Assembly: GCF_900111885.1 (NCBI RefSeq)
Contig: NZ_FOKG01000001.1
Span: forward strand, 780,489-844,488
DNA length: 64,000 nucleotides
DNA from: Amycolatopsis marina
GTDB taxonomy: Bacteria > Actinomycetota > Actinomycetes > Mycobacteriales > Pseudonocardiaceae
Reading direction: 5' to 3'
The position numbers and the translations under genes are program-made. The notes beneath the pieces were generated by a model. It saw only the letters and a list, made by a program, of their open reading frames with translations, was not told the origin of the DNA and did not search any database. Below are positions 1 through 8,330 of the stretch, one piece after another (the first letter of the stretch is position 1; each line of letters begins with the position of its first letter).

Positions 1-1533
1 AAGTCGGCAGACAAGCTGCGCGGCTCGATGGACGCTTCGCAGTACAAGGACTTCGTCCTGGGGCTGGTGTTCCTCAAGTACGTGTCCGACGCTTTCACTG
101 AGCGCCGTGAGCAGATCCGCGCCGAGCTGGTCGAGCAGGGGGTGCCGGAGGACCGGATCGAGGACTTCCTCGACGACCAGGACGAGTACACCGGCCACGG
201 GGTGTTCTGGGTGCCGGAGGGCGCCCGCTGGGGGCAACTGGTCCGGGAGGCCGCAGGCGGGGAACCGGGCGAGCTGATCGACGCGGCGATGGACGACATC
301 ATGGCGTCCAACAAGTCGCTCACCGGTGTGCTGCCGAAGATCTTCAACCGAGACAACGTCGACCAGACGCGGCTCGGTGAACTGCTGGCGTTGATCAGTG
401 ATGCCCGCTTCACCGGTCATGGCGAGAAGTCGGCGCGGGACGTGCTCGGTGAGGTGTACGAGTACTTCCTGGACAAGTTCGCCAAGGCCGAGGGCAAGCG
501 CGGCGGGGAGTTCTACACGCCGAGGCCGGTAGTGCAGCTGTTGGTCGAGGTGCTGGAGCCCTATTCGGGACGGGTGTACGACCCGTGCTGCGGGTCGGGC
601 GGCATGTTCGTGCAGGCCGAGAAGTTCGTACTCGCGCACCGCGGCCGGATCGACGACCTCGCCGTGTACGGGCAGGAGGCCAACGAGCGCACCTGGCGGC
701 TGGCGAAAATGAACCTCGCCATCCACGGTGTCGGCGGCAACCTCGGCCCGCGCTGGGCCGACACGTTCCGCGAGGACAAGCACCCCGACATCAAGGCCGA
801 CTACATCCTCGCCAATCCACCATTCAACATGTCGGACTGGGCGCGCCGCGAGGACGACGACCGCTGGCGCTATGGCACACCGCCGGCCGGGAACGCGAAC
901 TTCGCCTGGCTGCAGCACATCGTGTCCAAGCTGCGAGAGAACGGCACAGCCGGAGTGGTGCTGGCGAACGGCTCGATGTCGTCCAAGCAGTCCGGTGAGG
1001 GCGACATCCGGGCGGCCATGGTCGAGGCCGACCTGGTGGCGTGCATGATCGCGTTGCCGCCGCAGATGTTCCGCACGACCCAGATCCCGGCCTGCCTGTG
1101 GTTCTTCGCGAACAACAAGAGCCCGCAGGGCGGAAAGCGGTTGAAGGAGCGGCGCGGGGAAACGTTGTTCATCGACGCCCGCAACATGGGCACGATGATC
1201 AGCCGCACCGAGCGAATCCTGACCGGCGACGAGATCGCCAAGATCGCCGGGACCTACCACGCCTGGCGCGGCACCGAGTCCGCCCGCAACGCCGGCGTGA
1301 CATACGCCGACGAAGCAGGGTTCTGCTACTCGGCGACGATCGAGGAGATTCGGGAGCACGACCACGTGCTCACCCCCGGAAGGTACGTCGGATCGGCAGC
1401 AGTGGACGACGCCGACGACGAGCCGATCGCCGCCAAGATCGAGCGGCTGACCAAGGAACTCTACGCACACTTCGACGAATCGGCACGCCTGGAAAAGGTC
1501 GTCCGCAAGCAACTGGAGCGCCTCGATGGATGA
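1..1533 (+). CDS. hsdM: Type I restriction-modification DNA methyltransferase subunit HsdM (5' end outside window)
   Basis: N6-adenine methyltransferase subunit of a type I R-M complex; it pairs with HsdS to methylate, and with HsdR to restrict. The frame is open from base 1 (KSADKLRGSMDASQYKDFVL), and the ADKLRGS stretch before the first in-window ATG (28) is typical HsdM sequence, so the true start lies upstream. Counting from that ATG: EFYTP at 161-165, the SAM-binding motif DPCCGSGG at 185-192 and the catalytic NPPF at 263-266. These three signatures make the call secure. It overlaps hsdS by 8 nt, indicating one operon hsdM-hsdS-hsdR. Confidence 0.97.
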   Translation, partial: KSADKLRGSMDASQYKDFVLGLVFLKYVSDAFTERREQIRAELVEQGVPEDRIEDFLDDQDEYTGHGVFWVPEGARWGQLVREAAGGEPGELIDAAMDDIMASNKSLTGVLPKIFNRDNVDQTRLGELLALISDARFTGHGEKSARDVLGEVYEYFLDKFAKAEGKRGGEFYTPRPVVQLLVEVLEPYSGRVYDPCCGSGGMFVQAEKFVLAHRGRIDDLAVYGQEANERTWRLAKMNLAIHGVGGNLGPRWADTFREDKHPDIKADYILANPPFNMSDWARREDDDRWRYGTPPAGNANFAWLQHIVSKLRENGTAGVVLANGSMSSKQSGEGDIRAAMVEADLVACMIALPPQMFRTTQIPACLWFFANNKSPQGGKRLKERRGETLFIDARNMGTMISRTERILTGDEIAKIAGTYHAWRGTESARNAGVTYADEAGFCYSATIEEIREHDHVLTPGRYVGSAAVDDADDEPIAAKIERLTKELYAHFDESARLEKVVRKQLERLDG

Positions 1534-2620
1534 GTGGGCGAAGCTAGGAAATATTGCGCATTTCTCTAATGGAAAATCCGCATCTACTACAACTCGCAGT
1601 GGATCGTACCCGGTTTACGGTGCTAATGGAATTATCCGCACCGGCGGGGCCATCAATGCTTGCGCAGGAGTTTCCATTGTTGGTCGCGTAGGTTCATACT
1701 GTGGTGTAGTTCACTACAGTCCGCAGGACTGTTGGGTTACAGATAACGCCATAATTGTAACCGCGAAGGACGGTGTGGATAAGCGCTATTTGTACTACGC
1801 GCTCAGTTCGAACGATTTGCATTCGCATCGGATAGGTTCTGGGCAGCCACTTCTTACCCAGTCTATTCTTCAAGGTATTGGGACCGTATGGCGCCCTTTG
1901 TGTGAGCAGCGGGCGATTGCGGGGGTGTTGGGGGCGCTCGACGACAAGATCGCCGTCAACGAGCGCGTCTCAGTCACTTGTGACGAGCTTCGGCGCATTA
2001 AATTCGCCAGTTGCCTAGGTGGCTCCAGTGCTCTACCTCAGTCCAATCCGCTTTCCTCTGTGGCCGAATTCGTCAATGGGCGTGCCTTTACCAAGAATGC
2101 GACTGGAACGGGTCGTATGGTAGTTCGTATCGCGGAGGTAAACTCGGGTCCTGGGTCTTCCACGGTATACAACGATATAGATGTTCCTGAAAATCATTTG
2201 GCTCGTGCTGGCGACATACTTTTCGCTTGGTCTGGATCTTTGACAGTCGCGCGCTGGTTCCGTTCAGAAGCGATCGTGAACCAGCACATATTCAAGGTTA
2301 TCCCTAAGGCGGGCTACCCGGCATGGTTGGTGTTTGAGCTTGTGAGGTCGAAGCTCGGCGAGTTCAAGCGTATTGCCGCCGACAAGGCCACAACAATGGG
2401 ACACATACAAAGGCGTCATCTGGACGAGGCTGTGCCGATGCCTGACCCCACTGACATTGAGGGGTTGGATCGGGAACTCGGGCCTTTGTGGGACCGCGCG
2501 CTACTCGCGGAGACTGAGAACCTGGTTCTCGCCCAAATCCGCGACACCTTGCTTCCCCAACTCATGTCCGGGGCGATTCGCGTGAAGGACGCCGAACGAC
2601 TTGTGGAGGAGGCGACATGA
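1526..2620 (+). CDS. hsdS: Type I restriction-modification specificity subunit HsdS
   Basis: The 364-residue DNA-recognition subunit. Two target-recognition domains are visible: residues about 1-125 (LGNIAHFSNGK, GQPLLTQSILQGI) and 170-305 (LSSVAEFVNGRAF, AGDILFAWSGS, TTMGHIQRRHLDEAVP). Each is followed by a conserved helical segment (EQRAIAGVLGALDDKI at 127-142; ENLVLAQIRDTLLPQLMSG at 331-349), the usual HsdS layout. The start ATG at 1526 lies inside hsdM. The recognition domains are visibly AT-richer, with A/T-ending codons, than hsdM or hsdR, while the helical segments return to the host style. That is the expected mark of domain exchange. The target sequence cannot be read from this. Confidence 0.95.
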   Translation: MDEWAKLGNIAHFSNGKSASTTTRSGSYPVYGANGIIRTGGAINACAGVSIVGRVGSYCGVVHYSPQDCWVTDNAIIVTAKDGVDKRYLYYALSSNDLHSHRIGSGQPLLTQSILQGIGTVWRPLCEQRAIAGVLGALDDKIAVNERVSVTCDELRRIKFASCLGGSSALPQSNPLSSVAEFVNGRAFTKNATGTGRMVVRIAEVNSGPGSSTVYNDIDVPENHLARAGDILFAWSGSLTVARWFRSEAIVNQHIFKVIPKAGYPAWLVFELVRSKLGEFKRIAADKATTMGHIQRRHLDEAVPMPDPTDIEGLDRELGPLWDRALLAETENLVLAQIRDTLLPQLMSGAIRVKDAERLVEEAT

Positions 2621-5600
2621 GCGGGGGCTTCTCCGAGGCCGCGTTGGAGGAGCATGCCCTCGAATCGTTGGGTGAACTCGCCTGGTACGTCGCCGAGGGC
2701 AAGAAGATCGCGCCCGGCTCTGGGGAGCGGGATTCCTGGGACGACCTCGTGCTCTACGGCCGACTGCGGGAGGCCGTGGCACGACTCAACCCTCTCCTCC
2801 CTGATTCAGCCGTCGACGAGGCCGTAAGCATCGTGACCACTCCGACTTCCCGGGACGCGAAGGCGGAGAACCGGCAGGTGCATGAGTACCTGACCAAGGG
2901 CATCCGCAAGGTCGTCTACACCGATGCCTTCGGTGTCGAGCAGAACCCGACGATCCGCCTGCTCGGCCGGGACCCCGCCGACAACGACTGGCTCGCGGTC
3001 AACCAGGTCACCGCGACCGACGGCGAGCACAAGCGGCGCTTCGATCTTGTGTTGTACGTCAATGGAATGCCGCTGGCGATGTTCGAGTTGAAGAACGCCA
3101 GCAACCCCTATACCGACCTTGCCGGTGCGCACGCACAGATCATGACCTACGTCGAGGAACTGCCGATGGCGTTCCGGTACAACATGGCCTGCGTGGTGTC
3201 CGACGGCATCACCGCCCGCTACGGCACGGCGTTCAGCCCGTTCGAGCAGTACCTGCCGTGGAACGTTGATGACGAGGGAAAGCCGGTCAAGCAACCCGGC
3301 CAGGACTACACCGAGCTGCCGCTGAACCTCGTCACCTACGGGCTGTTCAACCAGCAGCGCATGCTCGATTTGCTCGTCGGTTACGTGGCCTTCGCCGACG
3401 ACGAAAACGGAGTCGTCAAGCGCATCGCTCGCCCGCACCAGTACTTCGCCGTCACGAAGGCTGTGGGCAAGACAGTGGAGGCCGTGCGCGGGCACGGCCT
3501 GGCCGGCGTTGTCTGGCATACCCAAGGCTCCGGCAAGTCCATCGAGATGGAGCTCTACACCAACCAGGTGCTCAAGCATCCCGCGCTGGGCAACCCGACA
3601 ATCGTGGTGATCACCGACCGCGCCGACCTCGACGACCAGCTCTACTCCACGTTCGCCACCAGCGGCCTCTTGACCGCCGAGCCGGTGCAGATGTACTCAC
3701 GGGAGCAGCTTCGCACCGAACTGAGCAACCGCACCATCGGCGGCATCTACTTCACGACCTTGCAGAAGTTCGGCCGCAGCAAGCAGGAACGCGAAGCCGG
3801 GCGCGACCACCCGCTGCTGTCGGAGCGGCACAACATCATCGTGATCGTCGATGAAGCCCACCGCAGCCACTACGACGATCTTGACGGCTATGCCCGGCAT
3901 CTGCGTGATGCCTTGCCCAACGCCACCATGATCGCGTTCACCGGCACACCGATCTCCGGAGTGAAGGACACCCGCAAGGTCTTTGGCGACTACATCGACA
4001 TCTACGACCTGTCTCGTGCCGTCGACGACGGTGCCACCGTGCCGGTGTACTACCAGAGCCGGTTGATCCAGGTGAACCTGCCGGACGACCTCGACCCGGA
4101 GATCATCGACGAGCGGGCGGATCAAGCCACCGCTGGACTCGATGACGCCGAGCGCGAACGCATCCAGCAGACGGTCGCCGCGATGAACGCCCTCTACGGA
4201 GCGCCGGACCGCTTGGAGAAACTCGCCCGGGACCTGGTGGAGCACTGGGAGGAACGCTCCCAGCAAATGCGCAAGTTCATCGGCGGCCCCGGCAAGGGCA
4301 TGATCGTCGGAGCGACCAGGGAGATCTGCGCCAACCTCTACGCGCAGATCAAAGAGCTGCGGCCGGAGTGGCATCACGACGACCTGGACAAGGGCAAGAT
4401 CAAGGTCGTCTACACCGGGGACGCCAGCGAGAAGAACGCGGTCATCAAGACCCACATCCGGCGGCCATCGGCGAACAAGGCAATCCAGCAGCGAATGCGG
4501 GACGCCGATGATGATCTCGAGCTGGTGATCGTGCAGTCGATGTGGCTGACGGGCTTTGATGCGCCACCCCTGCACACCATGTATCTGGACAAGCCCATGC
4601 GGGGCGCTGCTTTGATGCAAGCCCTCGCCAGGGTCAACCGGACGTTTCACAGCAAGGATGCGGGTCTGCTCGTCGGCTACGCGCCGCTGACCGAGAACCT
4701 GTACGCCGCGCTCGCCGAGTACACCGCAACCGACCAGGAGACCAAGCCGCTCGGTCGCGAGCTCGACGAGGCCATCGCTCAGGCCCGGGAGCTGTACGAA
4801 ACGATCGACAAGACCATCCTCGCTCGATACGACTGGAAGGCCGAGCTGGCGTCTGGACATCCCAAGGCGTTCATCAACGCCGTGTCCGGTGCGGTCAATT
4901 ACCTCCGCGATCCGGAGAACCCCGACAACCAGGTCGGGCCGGAGGAGCTTTCCGCGGGGGAGCGTTTCCGCCAGGCGTCGGCCAAACTGTCCCGGTTCTA
5001 TGCACTGTGCTCTTCGAGCGGTGAGATGAACGACTACCGGGACGGCATCGCCTTCTTCGAGGCAGTCCGGGTGTGGATGGCCAAGTGGGACGCCGAAGAG
5101 CGTGCCGCGAGCGGACAGCCGATCCCGGCAGATGTCGCGCTCTACCTGCGCCAGCTCACCGCTGGTGCCATCGAGGCGGGCGGCGTCACCGACCTGTATG
5201 AGGCCGCCGGTATTCCCCGCCCGAACCTCGCGCACCTGGACGAGGCGTTCATCGAGCGGATGCAGCAGTCCCGCAATCCACACCTGGCGATCGAAGCGCT
5301 GCGGCAGCTCATCGAGCAGGAGATGCGCAAAGTCACCAAGCACAACGTCGTCCGTCAGCAGAGCTTTACCGACCGGCTCATCGAACTGATGCGCAAGTAC
5401 ACCAACCAGAACCTGACCGCCGCCGAGGTCATCGCCGAGATGGTGGCCATGGCGCGTGAGGTGTCCGCCGACAGCCGACGCGGAGAGCAGTTCACTCCGA
5501 CGCTGAGCCCAAACGAACTGGCCTTTTATGACGCGGTGGCGCAGGACGAGACCGCAGTCAACGTGATGGGTACCGGCAAGCTCGCCGACATCGCCCGGGA

Positions 5601-5799
5601 CCTCGTGAAGTCGCTACAACGGAACGTGACGACCGACTGGGTGTCACGGGACGACGTGCGGGCCAAGCTGCGCAGCACCATCAAGCGGCTGCTTGCGATT
5701 CACGGCTACCCGCCGGACGCAGAGCCGGAGGCGACGCAGCTGGTTCTCAACCAGATGGAAACCTTCGCCGAGGAGTGGTCTCCTGCTAAGGGTCATTAG
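2617..5799 (+). CDS. hsdR: Type I restriction endonuclease/translocase subunit HsdR
   Basis: ATP-dependent DNA translocase and nuclease of the type I complex, 1060 residues, a normal length. The N-terminal PD-(D/E)XK nuclease shows D143 (RFDLVL) and E157-x-K159 (FELKNAS). The SF2 motor follows, with Walker A HTQGSGKS at 301-308, DEAH at 412-415, FTGTP shortly after, and the motif VI stretch QALARVNRTF. All catalytic motifs look intact. The ATG at 2617 overlaps the hsdS stop as ATGA and follows GGAGGAGG. The 3' end overlaps the convergent DUF397 gene by 4 nt. Confidence 0.97.
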   Translation: MSGGFSEAALEEHALESLGELAWYVAEGKKIAPGSGERDSWDDLVLYGRLREAVARLNPLLPDSAVDEAVSIVTTPTSRDAKAENRQVHEYLTKGIRKVVYTDAFGVEQNPTIRLLGRDPADNDWLAVNQVTATDGEHKRRFDLVLYVNGMPLAMFELKNASNPYTDLAGAHAQIMTYVEELPMAFRYNMACVVSDGITARYGTAFSPFEQYLPWNVDDEGKPVKQPGQDYTELPLNLVTYGLFNQQRMLDLLVGYVAFADDENGVVKRIARPHQYFAVTKAVGKTVEAVRGHGLAGVVWHTQGSGKSIEMELYTNQVLKHPALGNPTIVVITDRADLDDQLYSTFATSGLLTAEPVQMYSREQLRTELSNRTIGGIYFTTLQKFGRSKQEREAGRDHPLLSERHNIIVIVDEAHRSHYDDLDGYARHLRDALPNATMIAFTGTPISGVKDTRKVFGDYIDIYDLSRAVDDGATVPVYYQSRLIQVNLPDDLDPEIIDERADQATAGLDDAERERIQQTVAAMNALYGAPDRLEKLARDLVEHWEERSQQMRKFIGGPGKGMIVGATREICANLYAQIKELRPEWHHDDLDKGKIKVVYTGDASEKNAVIKTHIRRPSANKAIQQRMRDADDDLELVIVQSMWLTGFDAPPLHTMYLDKPMRGAALMQALARVNRTFHSKDAGLLVGYAPLTENLYAALAEYTATDQETKPLGRELDEAIAQARELYETIDKTILARYDWKAELASGHPKAFINAVSGAVNYLRDPENPDNQVGPEELSAGERFRQASAKLSRFYALCSSSGEMNDYRDGIAFFEAVRVWMAKWDAEERAASGQPIPADVALYLRQLTAGAIEAGGVTDLYEAAGIPRPNLAHLDEAFIERMQQSRNPHLAIEALRQLIEQEMRKVTKHNVVRQQSFTDRLIELMRKYTNQNLTAAEVIAEMVAMAREVSADSRRGEQFTPTLSPNELAFYDAVAQDETAVNVMGTGKLADIARDLVKSLQRNVTTDWVSRDDVRAKLRSTIKRLLAIHGYPPDAEPEATQLVLNQMETFAEEWSPAKGH

Positions 5800-6023
5800 T
5801 GACAGCGCGTCAGCGTGTGCTGTAGGGCGTGCCACTCGACGGGCGAGAGGACCAAGGCGGCACCGGAGGCGGGGGACGGGTGCTTGCTGTCGTCCAGGAG
5901 AACGTAGGCGTCGTGACGGGCAACGCGAACGCAGGCTCCCTGATTGTCGCTGGCTGGGGCCTTCCGCCAGACCGAGGCGGCGAGGTCTACGTCTTGGATC
6001 GACGGCTTTCGCCCGGTGACCAC
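5796..6023 (-). CDS. DUF397 domain-containing protein
   Basis: A 75-residue protein with the DUF397 pattern: VWRKAPASDNQGACVRVA, then YVLLDDSKHP and a terminal LSPVEWHAL. DUF397 proteins in actinobacteria are usually encoded next to a DUF5753-type XRE regulator and probably act as its partner; some authors treat the pair as toxin-antitoxin-like. Here it overlaps the end of the upstream XRE gene by 37 nt if the ATG at 6023 is used; a later start would remove most of this overlap. Its stop codon overlaps the convergent hsdR stop. It is longer at the N-terminus than its 63-residue counterpart at 54014. Confidence 0.85.
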   Translation of the reverse strand: MVTGRKPSIQDVDLAASVWRKAPASDNQGACVRVARHDAYVLLDDSKHPSPASGAALVLSPVEWHALQHTLTRCH

Positions 6024-6871
6024 AGCTCCTCCGCGATGTTCTCGATCAACGCCACCGAGCGCTTCGGGCTCAGTGCCTTACCGCGGAGATGCTCCCACAG
6101 GCGGGCTGCGCGTTCGATCTCGGACATGTTGGAGGTCGCCATGCCGCCGGAGAACGTGTCGACATAGAGGACCGGCTTGTCATCCGGGCCGTCGAAGGCG
6201 AGTAGATGAAAGTTGTGCCCGGGTGCTCCGTGTGGCTTGTCGACCGGGATTACCTGCACCACGATGCTTGGCAGTTTCGCACTCTTGACCAGGGACAGGA
6301 GTTGCTCGTACATCACCGCTGGCCCGCCCACCTCGCGCCGCAGAGCGATCTCGTCGATCACTGCCCAGAGTTGGAGCGGCTCGGGCTCGACCAACCGGCG
6401 TTGTCGGCCCAGCCGGACTTCCGTGCGGTGTTCGACTTCGAGCGGGGTGATGTCGATGGCGGTTTCGAAAACCTCGCGCGCGTATGCCTCTGTCTGCAGC
6501 AGCCCCGGAACCATGTACGACTCGAAGTTCTTGATCTCGGTGGCTTCGGCTTCGTAACCCACGTAAGGCCGGAAGCGGTCCGGGAGTGACTGGGCAGCCG
6601 AGTGCCACCAGCCGGTGGACTTCGACTCGCGGGCCAGCTCCTTGAGTCCCTCCACGGTCTCGGCGTCCGCGCCGTACAACTCGGCGAGTGCCTGGACGTC
6701 GCGCACCTTCGGCTTGGCCACGCCACGTTCAAGGCGGCTGACCTTGCTCTGTGAGAAGTCCTCGGCGGCTTCGGCCGCGGTCGTGGTGGTGTAACCGGCA
6801 CGTTCGCGGAGCTTGCGCAGCTCCGTGCCCAGGCGTCGTCGGCGCGGGTTCGAGTCGTTGCGTTCGGCCAC
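5987..6871 (-). CDS. XRE-family regulator with DUF5753 domain (Scr1-type)
   Basis: A 294-residue DNA-binding regulator. Residues about 10-75 form a helix-turn-helix (LGTELRKLRERAGYTTTTAAE, FSQSKVSRLERGVAKP). From about residue 95 it carries the DUF5753 domain: the stretch YMVPGLLQTEAYAR, the repeated RQRRLVEPEPLQLWAVIDE and the C-terminal VLYVDTFSGG. The start is GTG at 6871 behind GGTGGGGAC. It forms a pair with the overlapping DUF397 gene. The divergent intergenic region holds GCTAGT half-sites that could be its operator. A similar pair lies at 54.0-55.1 kb. The position next to hsdMSR may be incidental, since such pairs are numerous in these genomes. Confidence 0.93.
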   Translation of the reverse strand: MAERNDSNPRRRRLGTELRKLRERAGYTTTTAAEAAEDFSQSKVSRLERGVAKPKVRDVQALAELYGADAETVEGLKELARESKSTGWWHSAAQSLPDRFRPYVGYEAEATEIKNFESYMVPGLLQTEAYAREVFETAIDITPLEVEHRTEVRLGRQRRLVEPEPLQLWAVIDEIALRREVGGPAVMYEQLLSLVKSAKLPSIVVQVIPVDKPHGAPGHNFHLLAFDGPDDKPVLYVDTFSGGMATSNMSEIERAARLWEHLRGKALSPKRSVALIENIAEELWSPGESRRSKT

Positions 6872-6947
6872 GTCCCCACCTTGACGCAGGTGAAGACCTG
6901 TTGGTGGGAATCCGGCAAGCCTTCACCCGATCTGACGACTATTCGCT

Positions 6948-6994
6948 GTAGCTAGTATCGCTTAGATTGAAATGACTAGCTACAAAGGCTAGTC
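6948..6994. promoter_or_regulatory. Candidate operator: GCTAGT half-sites and inverted repeat
   Basis: Upstream of the XRE gene, GACTAGC (6974-6980) and GCTAGTC (6988-6994) form a perfect 7-bp inverted repeat with a 7-nt spacer. A third GCTAGT lies at 6951-6956, next to a TAGTAT that could serve as a -10 box. The stretch is much more AT-rich than its surroundings. The repeats are seen directly; binding by the adjacent regulator is inferred. Confidence 0.5.
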
Positions 6995-7059
6995 GAAGCG
7001 GTGACTCTGTCATGATCCCCGACTTGGCAGGGTCACCGCCGTCCACTTCAGGGGGGACC

Positions 7060-7263
7060 GTGCGCCGTCGTATCCGATACCGAACCCCAACCGGTCAGCG
7101 ACGCAGCCTCGCGGTCCATGCTCGCCGCGGGCGGGTTTGCCTGGTTTTCGAGGACGGGTCGTGGTGCGAACTACACGGCCTGGACGTCGGCCGAGTGCGA
7201 GCGGCATTGAAGGAGAAAGCGATCCTGTCGGCCAACGAGCCGCAGCTGGACGAGTTGGCGTGA
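7060..7263 (+). CDS. Small hypothetical protein (67 aa)
   Basis: Not a family I recognise. GTG at 7060 follows GGGGGGACC at good spacing; an in-frame ATG at 7012 is possible but has no ribosome site. The protein begins VRRRIRYRTPTGQRRSL, is basic at the N-terminus, and contains VCLVFEDGSWCELHGLD, which may form a small beta-rich fold. Its stop overlaps the next start as GTGA, so the two genes are probably translated together. It diverges from the XRE regulator and may share the control region between them. Confidence 0.6.
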   Translation: MRRRIRYRTPTGQRRSLAVHARRGRVCLVFEDGSWCELHGLDVGRVRAALKEKAILSANEPQLDELA

Positions 7264-7583
7264 ACGAAGAATTCGCGCCGCATCTCGCCGCGCTCCGGCG
7301 CTGCGTCGATGCGGGTTTCCAGTTCCAGCAGTTGCCAGAGGGTCTGTCCGGTACACGTACCCGGCTGGCCACCATCGAGGTGCTGCTCGTGCGGGATACG
7401 CACGATTGCGTCGCCGCCCGCTACCGGCTGGATGACTTGGAACGGCCACGGCCACACGCGCTCTGGTCTGCGATGGGCACCGTGGCTGAGGTTGTCAACG
7501 GCTTGCTCAGCCTTCCGCCGCACGGAGAACCCGGCGCCCCCAGACTGGCGCTGGAGTGTCCCGACGTGCCCAGGCAACTGTAG
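7260..7583 (+). CDS. Small hypothetical protein (107 aa)
   Basis: GTG at 7260 overlaps the stop of the previous gene (GTGA), so this is most likely the second gene of a two-gene operon. The product starts VNEEFAPHLAALRRCVDAGF and continues with RTRLATIEVLLVRDTHDCVAARYRLDD. It is soluble, mostly helical in character, with no signal peptide or catalytic motif I can identify. I do not recognise the family. The translational coupling and a codon pattern strong in third-position G/C support it being real. Confidence 0.55.
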   Translation: MNEEFAPHLAALRRCVDAGFQFQQLPEGLSGTRTRLATIEVLLVRDTHDCVAARYRLDDLERPRPHALWSAMGTVAEVVNGLLSLPPHGEPGAPRLALECPDVPRQL

Positions 7584-7679
7584 GAGCCGGGCGGTCTGGC
7601 CCCTGAGAATGCCGGAGCAGGTAATAGAGTCGAGACCATCGTTCGCGACACATCAATTGAATGTACTGGTGAACTGGCC

Positions 7680-8063
7680 GTGACTGAATACACCGCAGTC
7701 AGTTCGCTGACTGGGCTCTATCTCGAAGACAGTTTCGTCCTGCAGCTTCTCGAAGAGCCGAACACTGTCAAGTTCAGGTTGGAGGCAGTGCTGACCGCAG
7801 CCCACCCGCTGTACCGGGATCCTAAACCGGGTGAGCGGTACTGCTACGCCGAAGGATGGTTGGTATTCGCAGGTGCATCACGCATCGAGTGGGTACGCCG
7901 GTCTGAACAGCAATATATCGATGCGAGTGGTGATGGGGACTTGGGAAACATTGATTACCTCAAGCAAGAGAACGACCACTGGCTGGTAGGAGGCGACTGG
8001 GGCGAAATGCGGATATTTAGCCAAGTAGTGCCTGAGCTATTTCTTGAACAGGGCGGAATCTAG
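7680..8063 (+). CDS. Hypothetical protein (127 aa)
   Basis: A 127-residue acidic protein starting at GTG 7680 (VTEYTAVSSLTGLYLEDSFV). Internal sequence includes PLYRDPKPGERYCYAEGWLV and a tryptophan-rich second half (IEWVRRSEQQYID, DHWLVGGDWGEMRIF). The composition resembles small single-domain accessory proteins such as immunity proteins, but I cannot assign a family. Base composition is less GC-rich than the neighbours, consistent with recent acquisition. It lies between the small-gene pair and the large DUF262 protein in a stretch of likely defence genes. Confidence 0.6.
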   Translation: MTEYTAVSSLTGLYLEDSFVLQLLEEPNTVKFRLEAVLTAAHPLYRDPKPGERYCYAEGWLVFAGASRIEWVRRSEQQYIDASGDGDLGNIDYLKQENDHWLVGGDWGEMRIFSQVVPELFLEQGGI

Positions 8064-8330
8064 CTAATCGAGTTCGCCACCAGGTCGCCGGTAACTGGGG
8101 AGCCACTGATCACCGGCGTGGAGCTTGAAGTGGGCCACCGAGCAAGTGCGGACCGTTTCCTGGTGCGTGGGTTTATCGGAAGGCGCAGCACGGGAAAGAG
8201 CGCTTGAAGCTGAAGTGTTAACCGGAATCGAATGAGAAATCGATTCGACTGTTCGGGGGTCGACGGGTGCGTGGTGATCACTCGGACTGGTATAGCTACT
8301 GTGGTCAATGTCAGCCAGGAGGGGGTACTC
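8064..8330. other. Intergenic region upstream of the DUF262-ATL gene
   Basis: About 270 bases with no convincing gene. Short frames on either strand show no recognisable domain. The last 30 bases carry the AGGAGGGGG ribosome site used by the GTG at 8331. Confidence 0.4.

Noticed and set aside
3697..5343. A 548-codon open frame on the minus strand
   Set aside because: It lies wholly inside hsdR, has no ribosome site or known domain, and follows from the GC-rich codon use of hsdR.
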